A DNA stretch of 64,000 nt from Anaerolineae bacterium (GTDB lineage Bacteria; Chloroflexota; Anaerolineae; Aggregatilineales; Phototrophicaceae): the NCBI GenBank assembly GCA_020849765.1, contig JADLAY010000002.1, positions 62,001-126,000 of the forward strand, written 5' to 3'. Of the stretch, positions 35,551 to 44,135 are shown piece after piece. Each line of letters starts with the position of its first letter. The first letter of the stretch is position 1. The position numbers and the translations under genes are program-made. The notes below the pieces were generated by a model. It made no database searches. It was not told where the DNA came from and saw nothing but the letters and a program-made list of their open reading frames with translations.

Positions 35551-36912
35551 ATGAAACGTCTCCTGATACTTCTGGTGCTTGTTTTTGTCCTTACCGGTGG
35601 CAGCATTTTCGCGCAGGACAGCGGACAGACCGATACGCTGGTGATCACGTGGCCTCCTCCGGTCACCGAAGTGTGGAGTGTCGGCGATGTGCTTGGCACT
35701 GCCAACATCCCCAACATGGTTTACCACTACCTGGAATATGTTCCGCTCAACGACGACCTGAGTATCCCTGAAAACGCGCCGTGGCTGCCGGCGACCGTCG
35801 CCAATCGAGAAGCTGTTGTCGACGGGGTGCTGGCGACATTGGACACCAAGACGGTGGCAGATGGACTGTATGCCCTGCGGTTAACCGCCTCGACCGTCGA
35901 TGGACAGGTCTATCACTACACCGTCTCTCCGATCCGGGTGGATAATGCGCGCTTCCAGGCAGTCGAGGCTCGCCTTCGTGCCGAAGGCGCACCTGCGGCA
36001 CCAGAAGCAACCGTGGCCCCACCAGCGGACAACACGCCCCGAGTCGTGCCGTCAGGGACTGCTGTGAATGTGCGCCGCTGCGATCTCGTGGACAACGATC
36101 GATGCCCTGTCATCGTGCAACTTCCCCCAGGCAACTTCGCCGAAATCACTGGGCGCAATCCGAGCAACACGTTCTATCAGGTTCGCCTCGCTTCCGGCGT
36201 CTCCGGATGGGCCTCCCGCACCGTCGTGATCGAGTCTGGTGATGTGAGCACGCTGCCGGTCGCGAACCCGCCCGCGCCGCTTCCCGCGCCCATTCGTGTG
36301 CAACCCATCGCCCCGATCGGCGTTGTCGGTTCATCCGCCATACCCAACGGGATAGCTGTCCAGGGGAACGCGGTCTGCAACCAGACGTTCAACGTCCAGA
36401 TCAATCTTGCAAACACCAGTGGTAACGTCGCCCAGGCAGGATCCGTCACGCTGCAGGATGTCAACGTCGGCACAGGCACCATCACCTTTACCGGCAGCGC
36501 CAATTACCCGGCGATCAATCCGGGCGGCAATTTCGTCGTCGCCATTCCTGTCACGACGAGTACATACTACAACGAGCAACATGAATTGCGCGCCTACAGC
36601 AATGGGCAGCAAGTCACCACGCGCTACACCCTCGGTCAGGGCAATTGCAATCCGGCCCCACAGCCTGCGCGGCCCGCCGGAACAGGGCGCAGTTTTGCCC
36701 CCGGAGAATGCACACTGGTCATCAACACGGCGGAACTGAGCGCAACCATCGACGGAGAAGTCACATTCCTGCTGCAAGATGCCGGAAATTACCCGGCACT
36801 TCAGGTTCAGCCGGCGGGTGGCGTCAACTGGTACGAGATCAGTTTTGCGGATGCGCCGGCCTGGCTACCCAGCCCGAATGTCGCAGCCTACCAGGGCAAC
36901 TGTAATCCGTAG
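35551..36912 (+). CDS. Secreted protein with bacterial SH3 domain
   Basis: This protein has about 453 residues from the ATG at 35551; the frame is open upstream to 35488 but the signal peptide (KRLLILLVLVFVLTGGSIFA) starts here. The mature part has an N-terminal beta domain, a Pro/Ala-rich linker, a bacterial SH3 domain (TAVNVRRCDLVDNDRCPVIV, then YQVRLASGVSGWASRTVVI), a second Pro-rich linker, a CARDB-like or Ig-like beta-sandwich (about 270-375), and a C-terminal beta domain ending CNP. Such SH3 domains often bind cell-wall peptides. It is followed by a terminator, so it is a single-gene unit. Confidence 0.85.
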   Translation: MKRLLILLVLVFVLTGGSIFAQDSGQTDTLVITWPPPVTEVWSVGDVLGTANIPNMVYHYLEYVPLNDDLSIPENAPWLPATVANREAVVDGVLATLDTKTVADGLYALRLTASTVDGQVYHYTVSPIRVDNARFQAVEARLRAEGAPAAPEATVAPPADNTPRVVPSGTAVNVRRCDLVDNDRCPVIVQLPPGNFAEITGRNPSNTFYQVRLASGVSGWASRTVVIESGDVSTLPVANPPAPLPAPIRVQPIAPIGVVGSSAIPNGIAVQGNAVCNQTFNVQINLANTSGNVAQAGSVTLQDVNVGTGTITFTGSANYPAINPGGNFVVAIPVTTSTYYNEQHELRAYSNGQQVTTRYTLGQGNCNPAPQPARPAGTGRSFAPGECTLVINTAELSATIDGEVTFLLQDAGNYPALQVQPAGGVNWYEISFADAPAWLPSPNVAAYQGNCNP

Positions 36913-36966
36913 GGGAACACGAGCAAAGAAGGCTTGTTTTCCCCCTGCCAATCACACTGCTTCACG

Positions 36967-37002
36967 AAACGGGCGGCAACGATACGTGCGCTGCCCGTTT
37001 TT
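36967..37002 (+). terminator. Intrinsic terminator after SH3 protein gene
   Basis: AAACGGGCGGC pairs with GCTGCCCGTTT (11 bp, one G-T wobble) around a 12-base loop and continues into TTTTT. It separates the SH3 gene from the response regulator, whose likely -10 (TATAAT, 37006-37011) lies immediately after. Confidence 0.85.
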
Positions 37003-37052
37003 CCATATAATGGTGGTCATGCGGTAAGCAGTGCGTGTGGACGGCAAACATC

Positions 37053-37700
37053 ATGCAGAAGATTGATGTTCTGATTGTGGACGATCACCCCACCGTGCGA
37101 CTGGGGCTGGAAGCGATTCTCAACCGGTTTGAAGACCTGGAGATCCTTGGCACGGCGGACAGTGGTGAGTTTGCCCTTGAACTCTGCCGAAGAAACGAGC
37201 CGGACGTCGTCCTTGTCGATATTCACATGCCGGGCATGGATGGCATTGAAACGATTGCAGCCTTGAAGCGGGAGCTACCTGCAATCCGAACGATAGCGCT
37301 GACCTATTCCGAAGACGATGAGACGGTCGTGAAGGCAGTCGAGGCTGGCGCCATCGGCTACCTGCACAAAACGGCGGAAGTCACAGCGATTGCGGACGCC
37401 ATTCGCGCCGCGGCAGGCGGAAAACGCTCGCTGGCGCCGGAGGCATTGGAAGCGATCATCCGCTCGAAAACTTCGCAGCAAGTCCCGCCGGACGCAGAAC
37501 TCACGGAACGGGAGATGGACGTCCTGACCTTGATGGTCAAAGGTCTCAAGAATCCGCAAATTGCGAGCACCTTGAGTATTTCGCTTTCTACCGTGAAGTT
37601 TCACGTCGGGGTGATCCTCAAGAAGCTTGACGCCCAGACCCGCACGGAAGCGGTCGTGCTGGCATTGGACAAAGGAATCGTTCAGCGACCAAACAGTTAG
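37053..37700 (+). CDS. NarL/FixJ-family response regulator
   Basis: This is a 215-residue regulator from the ATG at 37053 (GTG at 37035 would add six residues). The receiver domain has the acidic pair D10-D11, the phosphoacceptor Asp56 (VVLVDIHMPG) and a C-terminal Lys in GYLHKTAEV. The LuxR-type HTH covers about 150-210 (LTEREMDVLTLMVKGLKNPQ, then SLSTVKFHVGVILKKLDAQT). A TATAAT box at 37006-37011 supplies its promoter. The receiver-kinase hybrid at 38179-39192, convergent with it, is the nearest HisKA_3 kinase and the likely partner. Confidence 0.93.
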   Translation: MQKIDVLIVDDHPTVRLGLEAILNRFEDLEILGTADSGEFALELCRRNEPDVVLVDIHMPGMDGIETIAALKRELPAIRTIALTYSEDDETVVKAVEAGAIGYLHKTAEVTAIADAIRAAAGGKRSLAPEALEAIIRSKTSQQVPPDAELTEREMDVLTLMVKGLKNPQIASTLSISLSTVKFHVGVILKKLDAQTRTEAVVLALDKGIVQRPNS

Positions 37701-37894
37701 TCCCAAACGCTGCTGAGCGCGGCGTTGAAGCTAGACGATCGAACAGGCACTATCTGTACTGTCGCGTGGTGCAAAGCCGACTCAGCACCGCTATACTTGC
37801 CTGCAATAAGCCCATGATGGCACCACCAGAGTTCGATCAGGCCCTGGATTCATAGTCGGGCTATATTCCCCTTCAGATGGGGCGAGAGTAATCA

Positions 37895-38128
37895 GTGCTT
37901 ACCCACCCTGCTCCGACAGTTGTACGCATTGTTTTGGAAGGCGACACCGAGGTCGTCTATAACGAAATATCGGCACTCGCATGGATCATGCGTCTTGACG
38001 CGATTGACGAGGGCAACAGATCGATCTGGACGATTGCGATTCAAGGACAGCGGGAAACCCCAACTGACCTGTTACGAATCGTGCTGGCGGATCGACGCCT
38101 ACAAGTGATTGAGTACCGCCTCATTTGA
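37895..38128 (+). CDS. Small hypothetical protein
   Basis: This 77-residue protein starts at GTG 37895, ten or so bases after GGGGCGAGAG. It has an alternating hydrophobic pattern (VVRIVLEGDTEVVYNEISAL, then IWTIAIQGQRETPTDLLRIV, then RRLQVIEYRLI) suggesting a small ferredoxin-like or ACT-like beta-alpha fold. There is no signal peptide. A possible -10 (TATACT) lies near 37792-37797. I do not recognise the family. It sits between a response regulator and a kinase and may modulate them, which is speculative. Confidence 0.55.
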   Translation: MLTHPAPTVVRIVLEGDTEVVYNEISALAWIMRLDAIDEGNRSIWTIAIQGQRETPTDLLRIVLADRRLQVIEYRLI

Positions 38129-38178
38129 GCATCTTCAGGCGACTTGAACGCCGATCACCGATCTGACGAAGCCGCACG

Positions 38179-39192
38179 CTAGCCCGACACAGAACGTTCA
38201 TACCAGCCGACGTCGATTTCTGTGCCCGATCCTTCGGCTGAGGTCACATTGAAGCTCAATTGGCGTTCATCCGCACGTTCACGCATCGTCTGCAAACCCA
38301 TGCCCACGCCATGGCTGGATGGATCGAAGCCGATCCCATCATCTCTCACTACAAGGTGATGTGCCCCCCCTTGAGCGGTATAGAGCACAGTGACGTGATG
38401 TGCCTGCGCGTGCTTGGCGATATTGTTGAGCGCCTCCTGCGCCACCCGGTAGAAGACGTACTTGATATCGTTCGGCAGTTCTCGGTCATCAGCAACGACC
38501 ACAATTTCGGCAGAGATTCGCATTCGAAACGAGTCCGCAAGCTGATGGAGCAGCCTGTGCAGCGATGTTTGCTCTATTCGTTGGGGTCTCAATTCATAGA
38601 GCAGCGTGCGCATCTCGGCCAGAGCTGACTGCGACAGTGCCTGTATCTGACGGAGCTGCTGCTGATCGTCTTCCGGCAGCTCGGACGTTCCGATCAGCAA
38701 CGACTGCACGGATGCATTCAGGATGAAAAGGGTCTGACTCACCGAATCATGTAGTTCTCTGGCAATGTGCTGGCGCTCTTTCAGACGGGCAGCCTCACCT
38801 ATCCGCTTCCGCAGATCAACCAGTTCCAATTGATGTTGTACCCGCACGACGACTTCTTTTGCATGATACGGCTTGACAATGAAGTCTTCTGCGCCCGCCT
38901 CAAACGCCTGCGCCTTCAAGGCGGCATCATGCAGCCTGCTGACGAAGATCACGGGGACTTCAGCGAGCGCTGGCACCGCGCGCAGTCGCAGACACGCATG
39001 AAAACCATCAAGGTCCGGCAGGAGCACATCCAGCAGCACGAGGTCAGGCGTCATCGCTTGCGCAGCGCGTATCCCACTGGTGGCACTGCGCGCTACGCGA
39101 ACACCGAAGCCGGCTTCCCGCAACGTGTGCTCCAGGTGCAAAATGTCCTCATAGACATTACCTATGATGAGAATGTCGTCCATGGTTCCCAT
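38179..39192 (-). CDS. Receiver-HisKA_3 histidine kinase hybrid
   Basis: This is a 337-residue soluble protein from the ATG at 39192, nine bases after GGAG. The N-terminal receiver domain (1-125) keeps Asp55 (LVLLDVLLPD) and the Lys in FIVKPYHAKE. However, its N-terminal strand reads ILIIGNVYED, so the Mg-binding acidic pair is replaced by Gly-Asn. A HisKA_3 domain follows with its H-box in HIARELHDSVSQT (about residue 150), then HATPase_c with EALNNIAKHAQAHHV, DDGIGFDP and GMGLQTMRERA, all intact. It has no membrane segment, so its input must come from the receiver or a partner. It probably phosphorylates the NarL regulator at 37053-37700. Confidence 0.92.
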   Translation of the reverse strand: MGTMDDILIIGNVYEDILHLEHTLREAGFGVRVARSATSGIRAAQAMTPDLVLLDVLLPDLDGFHACLRLRAVPALAEVPVIFVSRLHDAALKAQAFEAGAEDFIVKPYHAKEVVVRVQHQLELVDLRKRIGEAARLKERQHIARELHDSVSQTLFILNASVQSLLIGTSELPEDDQQQLRQIQALSQSALAEMRTLLYELRPQRIEQTSLHRLLHQLADSFRMRISAEIVVVADDRELPNDIKYVFYRVAQEALNNIAKHAQAHHVTVLYTAQGGAHHLVVRDDGIGFDPSSHGVGMGLQTMRERADERQLSFNVTSAEGSGTEIDVGWYERSVSG

Positions 39193-39455
39193 CCAAACCC
39201 ACTCCGCTCGATCCAGGACTATCCGACAGTCTAGCCAATTACTGTACCATCGTCGGACGCTGTGCAAATATGAAAAGGCTAAACTACCGACCGACCAAGC
39301 CGTTACCGCACGATACTATTCGTTGTAGCGATACTTATCCATACCGCCTGCCGCTAGAGACATTCTTAACTGCTTCGGTTGACGTGACGTTGTCATTGTC
39401 AATGCCGCCAACCTGACCGCCGTCGCGTTCAAGTTAGGCTTCAAGAGGGAATCGT

Positions 39456-40652
39456 ATGCGCAACCGGATGTTCATCGCGATTACGTTGTTCTTTCTGACC
39501 AGCTTCTCTGCATTTGCTCAGTCCGACGAGGAACCGGAGGACAGCCGCCTCCTCTCCTACTACGCGTGCCCGTGGGGGCTGATCACCGTTGAGGAGCCGA
39601 CCGAACAGCCAGCAATCTTCGTCGACATCACATCACCCGTGGATTACAGCGCGGTCGAAGGCAGCAGCTTCACCCTGTCCGGGACGGGCGCAGGGCTGTT
39701 TGAAGGCAATGTGATCGTGGAGGCTTCTTCCTTCGGTGGGGATATCCTGTTTGAAGGGACGACCGTGCTGCAAGCCGACGAAGTAGGCGCGGTTGGCGAC
39801 TGGTCGATAGAAGTCAATCTGGGCGAATTGACGGAAGCAACGCAAGTCTTCGTCCGTGCCTATTCGACCTCGCCAGAGGATGGCTCCACGATTGCGTATG
39901 ATGACGTGCAACTGAACGCCAACAGCGCGTTTGGTCTGCGCTACGTCGAGATTACCCACCCCTATTTCGGAGAAGGCGTGCCCAGCTTCCTGATGCAGAT
40001 TGAAGGAATGGCGGGCGGCGCATTCGAGAATAACATCGTGATCGAGGTGCGGGACTTTGCCACCGGCATGGTGCTCGTCGAAACCCATGCGACCGTCGAA
40101 ACGGATGACATTGCTGGCAGCGGCCCCTTCTCTGCAGAAGTCGATTTCGACGCCGAACCTGGAACGGGGATCGAGATCTACGCGTATCAGCCATCCATGG
40201 CTGACGACCAGGAAGTCACGGTGTCTGATATTGCCTTCGCGATTGTCAACCCCTTAGCACAGACCTATGACCGTATTCTGAATGTTCGGCGCGACGATCC
40301 GATCTTGGGTGCCGAGGACGTCTGTGCCATCGCCGAAGCCGAATTCGACAACGAGAACATCATGCCACTGGTCATCAACGACGTCACCGTCTTCGAGATG
40401 ATCGCGCCGACGCCGCTTGTAAACCTCAGCGTGCAGGCAGCGGGATCGTCGGTGTGCCCCGCGCCGCTGCGGACGCGGATCACCAATGAGAGCAATGCAT
40501 TTTCCATCGAGATCTATCGCGATACCACACAGCCGGCCGCTTGCACTGCCGATCTTGCCCCGATGACGCAGCGGCTGTCACTCGGCACACTTCCAAACCC
40601 GGATTACACGATCACAGTGAACGGCGAACCCGTTGACGAGATGGCGGGGTGA
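39456..40652 (+). CDS. Secreted protein with two Gmad2-like Ig domains
   Basis: This is a 398-residue exported protein (signal RNRMFIAITLFFLTSFSAFA). Two tandem immunoglobulin-like domains of the Gmad2 type are visible: FVDITSPVDYSAVEGSSFTL with GAGLFEGNVIVEASSFGGDI, and YVEITHPYFGEGVPSFLMQI with GGAFENNIVIEVRDFATGMV. A C-terminal domain with Cys residues follows (EDVCAIAEAEF, SSVCPAPLRTRI, PAACTADLAPM). Gmad2 domains occur in spore-germination and cell-surface proteins and are thought to mediate binding. It overlaps the start region of the next gene, suggesting one transcript. Confidence 0.8.
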   Translation: MRNRMFIAITLFFLTSFSAFAQSDEEPEDSRLLSYYACPWGLITVEEPTEQPAIFVDITSPVDYSAVEGSSFTLSGTGAGLFEGNVIVEASSFGGDILFEGTTVLQADEVGAVGDWSIEVNLGELTEATQVFVRAYSTSPEDGSTIAYDDVQLNANSAFGLRYVEITHPYFGEGVPSFLMQIEGMAGGAFENNIVIEVRDFATGMVLVETHATVETDDIAGSGPFSAEVDFDAEPGTGIEIYAYQPSMADDQEVTVSDIAFAIVNPLAQTYDRILNVRRDDPILGAEDVCAIAEAEFDNENIMPLVINDVTVFEMIAPTPLVNLSVQAAGSSVCPAPLRTRITNESNAFSIEIYRDTTQPAACTADLAPMTQRLSLGTLPNPDYTITVNGEPVDEMAG

Positions 40653-40732
40653 CTCATGGGCAGCCGTGGTGGATGCGTGCGAAACCCCATCCTCACCCTA
40701 TTTTGCAGTTCAACTACCAGAAAGGGACGTTC

Positions 40733-42406
40733 GTGAAACGCTTCGTGTTCGCACTCATCATCTTCAGTCTTGCATTAGTAGCGACGGTCAGTGCGCAGGA
40801 TGCCGAACAGCCTATCGGGATCGATGACATCTGTGGCGACAGCGCGCTGAACATCACCGCTGCCGATGACCTGCCTGATGACGAGCAGACGCAGGCACTC
40901 GATGCTCTGCTGCGCCAGTTTGTGACTATGGCGTCGGAGGACGCGCCGCCCGTCAGCGTCTACTCACCCAAGCCACCGACCCCTGGCGCCGTCATTTTCG
41001 TCGATTCGCCGGAGGGACGTTATTACCGCTCCATTGGCGCCACCGACATCGAATCGTGCGCCTCATTTGCCCCGACAACGCCGTTTCCACTCGGCAGCAA
41101 CACCAAGATGATGACGGCAGCCGTGATCTACCAGCTTCAGGAAGAGGGACTGCTCTCGACCAGCGATCTGGTGAGCAAGTATCTCCCGGACGAGATCGCA
41201 CTCTGGGATGGCGCGGAGTCGATCACCATCGACATGCTGCTGGGGCACACCAGCGGCCTGCCGGACTACCTCAATTCGCACCACCCGGCGACGTTAGGCG
41301 GTCGCTTCGATGCGGGCGACTGGGACGCACTCGCGGAGGCGTTCACGCCGGAAGAACTGGTCACCATAGCCGCCAATGAACCGCTGCTGTTCGCGCCCGG
41401 CGCGGACGGAGAGTGGTCGTACTCCAACACCGGCTACATCATGCTCGGCCAGATCATCGAGCAGGTGACCGGCCAGAGTTACATCGACGTGGTGACCGAA
41501 CGCATCATCGAGCGGCTTGGACTTGAGCACACCGTTCTGGTCGCGGATTTTCCCCCGGCGGAGTTGGGGTTGACCGGACAGTATCTGGTTTCCCCCTTTA
41601 CCATTGATACATCCGGCTGGAACTTCACGCAGGCGTGGTCGGCGGGCAATGTTGTGTCAACGGCCGAGGACATGGCGGTGTTTTTGCGCGCGTACTACTC
41701 CGGCGCACTCTACCAGAATCCGGAGACGCTTGAGGCCATGATGACGCGTGCCGCGCCCGGCTATGTCGGAGAATCGGATGACTTCTACTACATGCACGGC
41801 GGCTACTACAAGGCTGGTTTCCTGGGGCACGGTGGTCAGACGCTCGGAACAGAAAGCGATGTCGGCTACAACCCGGCATTGGATGCCGTCATTGTGACGT
41901 GGGCGAACAGTTCGGAATCGTATACCGGAAACGGTGTCTTTCATATCGGGCACGCGCTGGGGCTGACGCCGAGTTTCGACGACATCTACCGCAATCTGCC
42001 ATTCGTCCAGATCGCAACGCGTTCAGACGTCCAGGTATTGACGGTTCAGGACATAGTCGGCACGACACTTAACTCGAGCGCGGTTAGCCTTGCAGGCACT
42101 CAGGAAATCAAACAGCCCGCGGAGGGCAGCACCTATTCAGTGACCTTCAATGCCGACGGTCAAATGACCATCGTGGCAGACTGCAACACGGTCATGGCGA
42201 CCTATACGACCGGCGAAGACGGCGCGATCAGCATCGAACTCGGCGCCAGCACCATGGTTGCGTGCGGGGAGGCGTCAATTGCTGATGACTATCTGTCTAT
42301 CCTGGGAAGCGCGTCAAAAGTCACCCTGTATAAGGTTGGTGGGATACTTGTCGTCCTGCTTGAGACTGAAGACGGATCAAGCGCCAGCTTCAACGCAGCG
42401 CCATAA
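40733..42406 (+). CDS. Secreted beta-lactamase-family serine hydrolase with META domain
   Basis: This is a 557-residue protein from the GTG at 40733, six bases after AAGGGA, which places a signal peptide (KRFVFALIIFSLALVATVSA) at the start; the frame upstream to 40649 is rejected. The class C beta-lactamase/DD-peptidase motifs are intact: SxxK in LGSNTKMM (Ser122, Lys125), YSN in WSYSNTGYIMLGQI (Tyr230) and HGGQTLG as the third element. A C-terminal META/HslJ-like domain (about 450-557) has YSVTFNADGQMTIVADCNTV and TMVACGEASIADDYLSIL. It likely acts on D-amino-acid peptides or esters outside the cell; the substrate is unknown. Confidence 0.9.
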   Translation: MKRFVFALIIFSLALVATVSAQDAEQPIGIDDICGDSALNITAADDLPDDEQTQALDALLRQFVTMASEDAPPVSVYSPKPPTPGAVIFVDSPEGRYYRSIGATDIESCASFAPTTPFPLGSNTKMMTAAVIYQLQEEGLLSTSDLVSKYLPDEIALWDGAESITIDMLLGHTSGLPDYLNSHHPATLGGRFDAGDWDALAEAFTPEELVTIAANEPLLFAPGADGEWSYSNTGYIMLGQIIEQVTGQSYIDVVTERIIERLGLEHTVLVADFPPAELGLTGQYLVSPFTIDTSGWNFTQAWSAGNVVSTAEDMAVFLRAYYSGALYQNPETLEAMMTRAAPGYVGESDDFYYMHGGYYKAGFLGHGGQTLGTESDVGYNPALDAVIVTWANSSESYTGNGVFHIGHALGLTPSFDDIYRNLPFVQIATRSDVQVLTVQDIVGTTLNSSAVSLAGTQEIKQPAEGSTYSVTFNADGQMTIVADCNTVMATYTTGEDGAISIELGASTMVACGEASIADDYLSILGSASKVTLYKVGGILVVLLETEDGSSASFNAAP

Positions 42407-42523
42407 AGCGCTTTTGACGAGGGGGCGCACCGTCAAGTTCATGCGTCCCCATGTTCCGTTCCGTGCGGTCGATCCGCTGCGAAGACTTACCCTGTTTGAC
42501 ATAGCGATTCATGGAGGACGAGC

Positions 42524-43099
42524 GTGGCACTTCTCACCGGGATTATCTTGCTCGCGATTGGTTTGATCGCGTGCTTCTATGGAAAACGCCTCTACCGGGT
42601 TGTACTGGCCCTGTTCGGATTCATTGCCGGTTACTATGCGGCATGGGCAGCGCTGGTACAGCAGTCGGATGTCGTGCAAGTCGTCGGGGCGATTATCGTG
42701 GGGCTGGTCGTCGCCTTCGTCTTCTGGTCACTCTACAAAGCGGCTCACGTGCTGTTCGGCGCGTTCCTGGGACTGGCGCTGGGGACAGTGATCGCCAATG
42801 CCTTCAATCTTGATGGCGTCGTGTACCTCGTGGTCGTCGTCGTGCTGGCCATCATCGGCGCGCTGATCGGTATCAGCCTGGCGGACATGATGATTCGACT
42901 CGCGACCGCGTTTGGTGGTGCGAGTCAGGCAGTGAGCGGCTTGGCGGCAATCGCCGCAGCGCTAGGGATCAGTCTGCCGCTGGTCGATCCGTCGCATTCC
43001 TCCACCGTCGTTCACGATACCACCGCCGCCATCGTGACGTTCGTGCTGGTGATCGTGTTGGGCATTTTGGGTTATGTCTACCAGACGCAACGAGATTGA
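42524..43099 (+). CDS. Polytopic membrane protein, DUF4203/TMEM198-like
   Basis: This 191-residue protein starts at GTG 42524, seven bases after GGAGG. It has about seven hydrophobic segments, with small-residue-rich helices (LFGFIAGYYAAWAAL, GAIIVGLVVAFVFWSLYKAA, LFGAFLGLALGTVIANAF, IGALIGISLADMMIRLATAF). This pattern matches the DUF4203/TMEM198 group, whose function in bacteria is unknown. It stands alone between the serine hydrolase and a frameshifted minus-strand gene. Confidence 0.75.
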   Translation: MALLTGIILLAIGLIACFYGKRLYRVVLALFGFIAGYYAAWAALVQQSDVVQVVGAIIVGLVVAFVFWSLYKAAHVLFGAFLGLALGTVIANAFNLDGVVYLVVVVVLAIIGALIGISLADMMIRLATAFGGASQAVSGLAAIAAALGISLPLVDPSHSSTVVHDTTAAIVTFVLVIVLGILGYVYQTQRD

Positions 43100-43151
43100 G
43101 CAGCACGTCAAGCGATTTCTGGTAGGCCACAGGACTGCGGTTTCTGAAAAA

Positions 43152-43182
43152 GGGCGGGCTTTGTACACGCAAGCGTCCGCCC
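43152..43182 (-). terminator. Minus-strand intrinsic terminator
   Basis: Read on the minus strand, GGGCGG pairs with CCGCCC with an inner GCTT/AAGC pairing, followed directly by TTTTT (complement of 43147-43151). It terminates the broken gene at 43280-43781. Confidence 0.7.
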
Positions 43183-43279
43183 CATGCCGACGAAGATGAA
43201 TTATTCGTTTGAACGACAAAGACGAACTCGTGTGGAAGTCTGAATGGAGACGTCCGTGCTCAGCTTTCACCCATTGTGA

Positions 43280-43781
43280 TTAGCTGTCTAGTCTTCTATG
43301 TCTACGCTCCTCAGTCTGATAGTGCCGATCGCTTGCTTCCAACTCATCTACCCGAGGTGCAGAACTATCATCGATGATGAAAGAGTCATCATCCTGAAAG
43401 TTGACCGGCGTCGACCCACCACCGTGTTTGAACGTTTCGTATAGTAGATCGCATACGGTTGGCCATTTGCCATTGCTAAAGCCAAATGCCCTGAAATTTG
43501 TGACCTTCAACTTCAAGCCTTGCTGAACCAGTATCATAATGTTGATCGCTCAGTTGGACTCGCCCCTCTACAACATCGACTTCACCCGACTTAATGTCAA
43601 GAAAATTACGCCACCGCTTTACGCCCAGAACTGACAGACCGGCTCCGATGATGGTCAGCAAACCCAAAGCCACAGACAATGCGACTGTTTCCAGACTAGA
43701 AAGACCACGTGTCCCCCAGCCACAAACATGCATGCTGCCATCCTGGTCGCAAGTGAGGCCAATGCATGAACCCGCACGCAA
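43280..43781 (-). pseudogene. Frameshifted gene for a small membrane protein
   Basis: Two overlapping minus-strand frames join into one plausible protein. The first (43781 down to 43476) has a membrane helix (ETVALSVALGLLTIIGAGLSVLG) and continues GEVDVVEGRVQLSDQHYDTG, SARLEVEGHKFQ before a stop. The second, one base out of phase, continues AFGFSNGKWPTVCDLLYETF, KHGGGSTPVNFQDDDSFIID. The switch point is near 43490, inside AAATTTCAGGGC. No slippery heptamer in phase for -1 shifting is present, so mutation or a sequence error is more likely than programmed frameshifting. Base composition here is more AT-rich than in the neighbours. The family is not recognised. Confidence 0.6.
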
Positions 43782-43825
43782 TCAATCCCGATTGAAGATA
43801 ACCGATGATCCAGAGACCAAAACTG

Positions 43826-44104
43826 ATGAACACTGCGAATTTTTCACCAGACCCGGCCCAGCGCCGCGAGGCACAGCAGCTTTATGAGTCGATCCAGGGG
43901 CTGTAGCTGATCTATCCACACGGGCATGTGCCGCCGCGCCTGCTCAACCAGTTCGATGCGCGCCAGGTGCTGCACGTCGCTTTTGGCTCGGTGCTCGACC
44001 ACTTCGGCACTGACCTGCGGGCGTTGCTCAAGGCACATGAAGCGCTGTACCATACCTATCTCAAGCGTCACTTTGACCGGCATCTGGCACCGTTCTACAG
44101 TTAG
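43826..44104 (+). pseudogene. Fused remnant of hexuronate-pathway genes
   Basis: From the ATG at 43826 the frame reads NTANFSPDPAQRREAQQLYE, SIQGL, a TAG (43904-43906), then LIYPHGHVPPRLL, and continues NQFDARQVLHVAFGSVLDHF, GTDLRALLKAHEALYHTYLK, RHFDRHLAPFYS to a stop. The first part resembles the N-terminus of glucuronate isomerase (UxaC: LPIVSPHGH). The second resembles the C-terminus of tagaturonate epimerase (UxaE-like: VLHVTFGSVL, LKRHFERHL). The simplest reading is an internal deletion that joined the start of one gene to the end of the next, followed by a nonsense mutation. A KDG-type kinase gene, the next step of that pathway, follows directly. Confidence 0.6.
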
Positions 44105-44135
44105 CGGCGCCCGACTAGAGTACGAGGCACCCCTT

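Noticed and set aside
40649..40732. Earlier start for the serine hydrolase
   Set aside because: The extension is Pro/His/Trp-rich, overlaps the previous gene, and would bury the signal peptide that begins at the GTG behind AAGGGA.
43440..43492. Further operator-like sequence near GGCCATTTGCCA
   Set aside because: It does not keep the CGCCA-N2-TGGCG symmetry and lies inside the frameshifted gene.
43476..43540. Programmed frameshift in the broken minus-strand gene
   Set aside because: The sequence AAATTTCAGGGC is not a slippery heptamer in the reading phase, and the required shift is +1 without a rare-codon or stop context that would support it.
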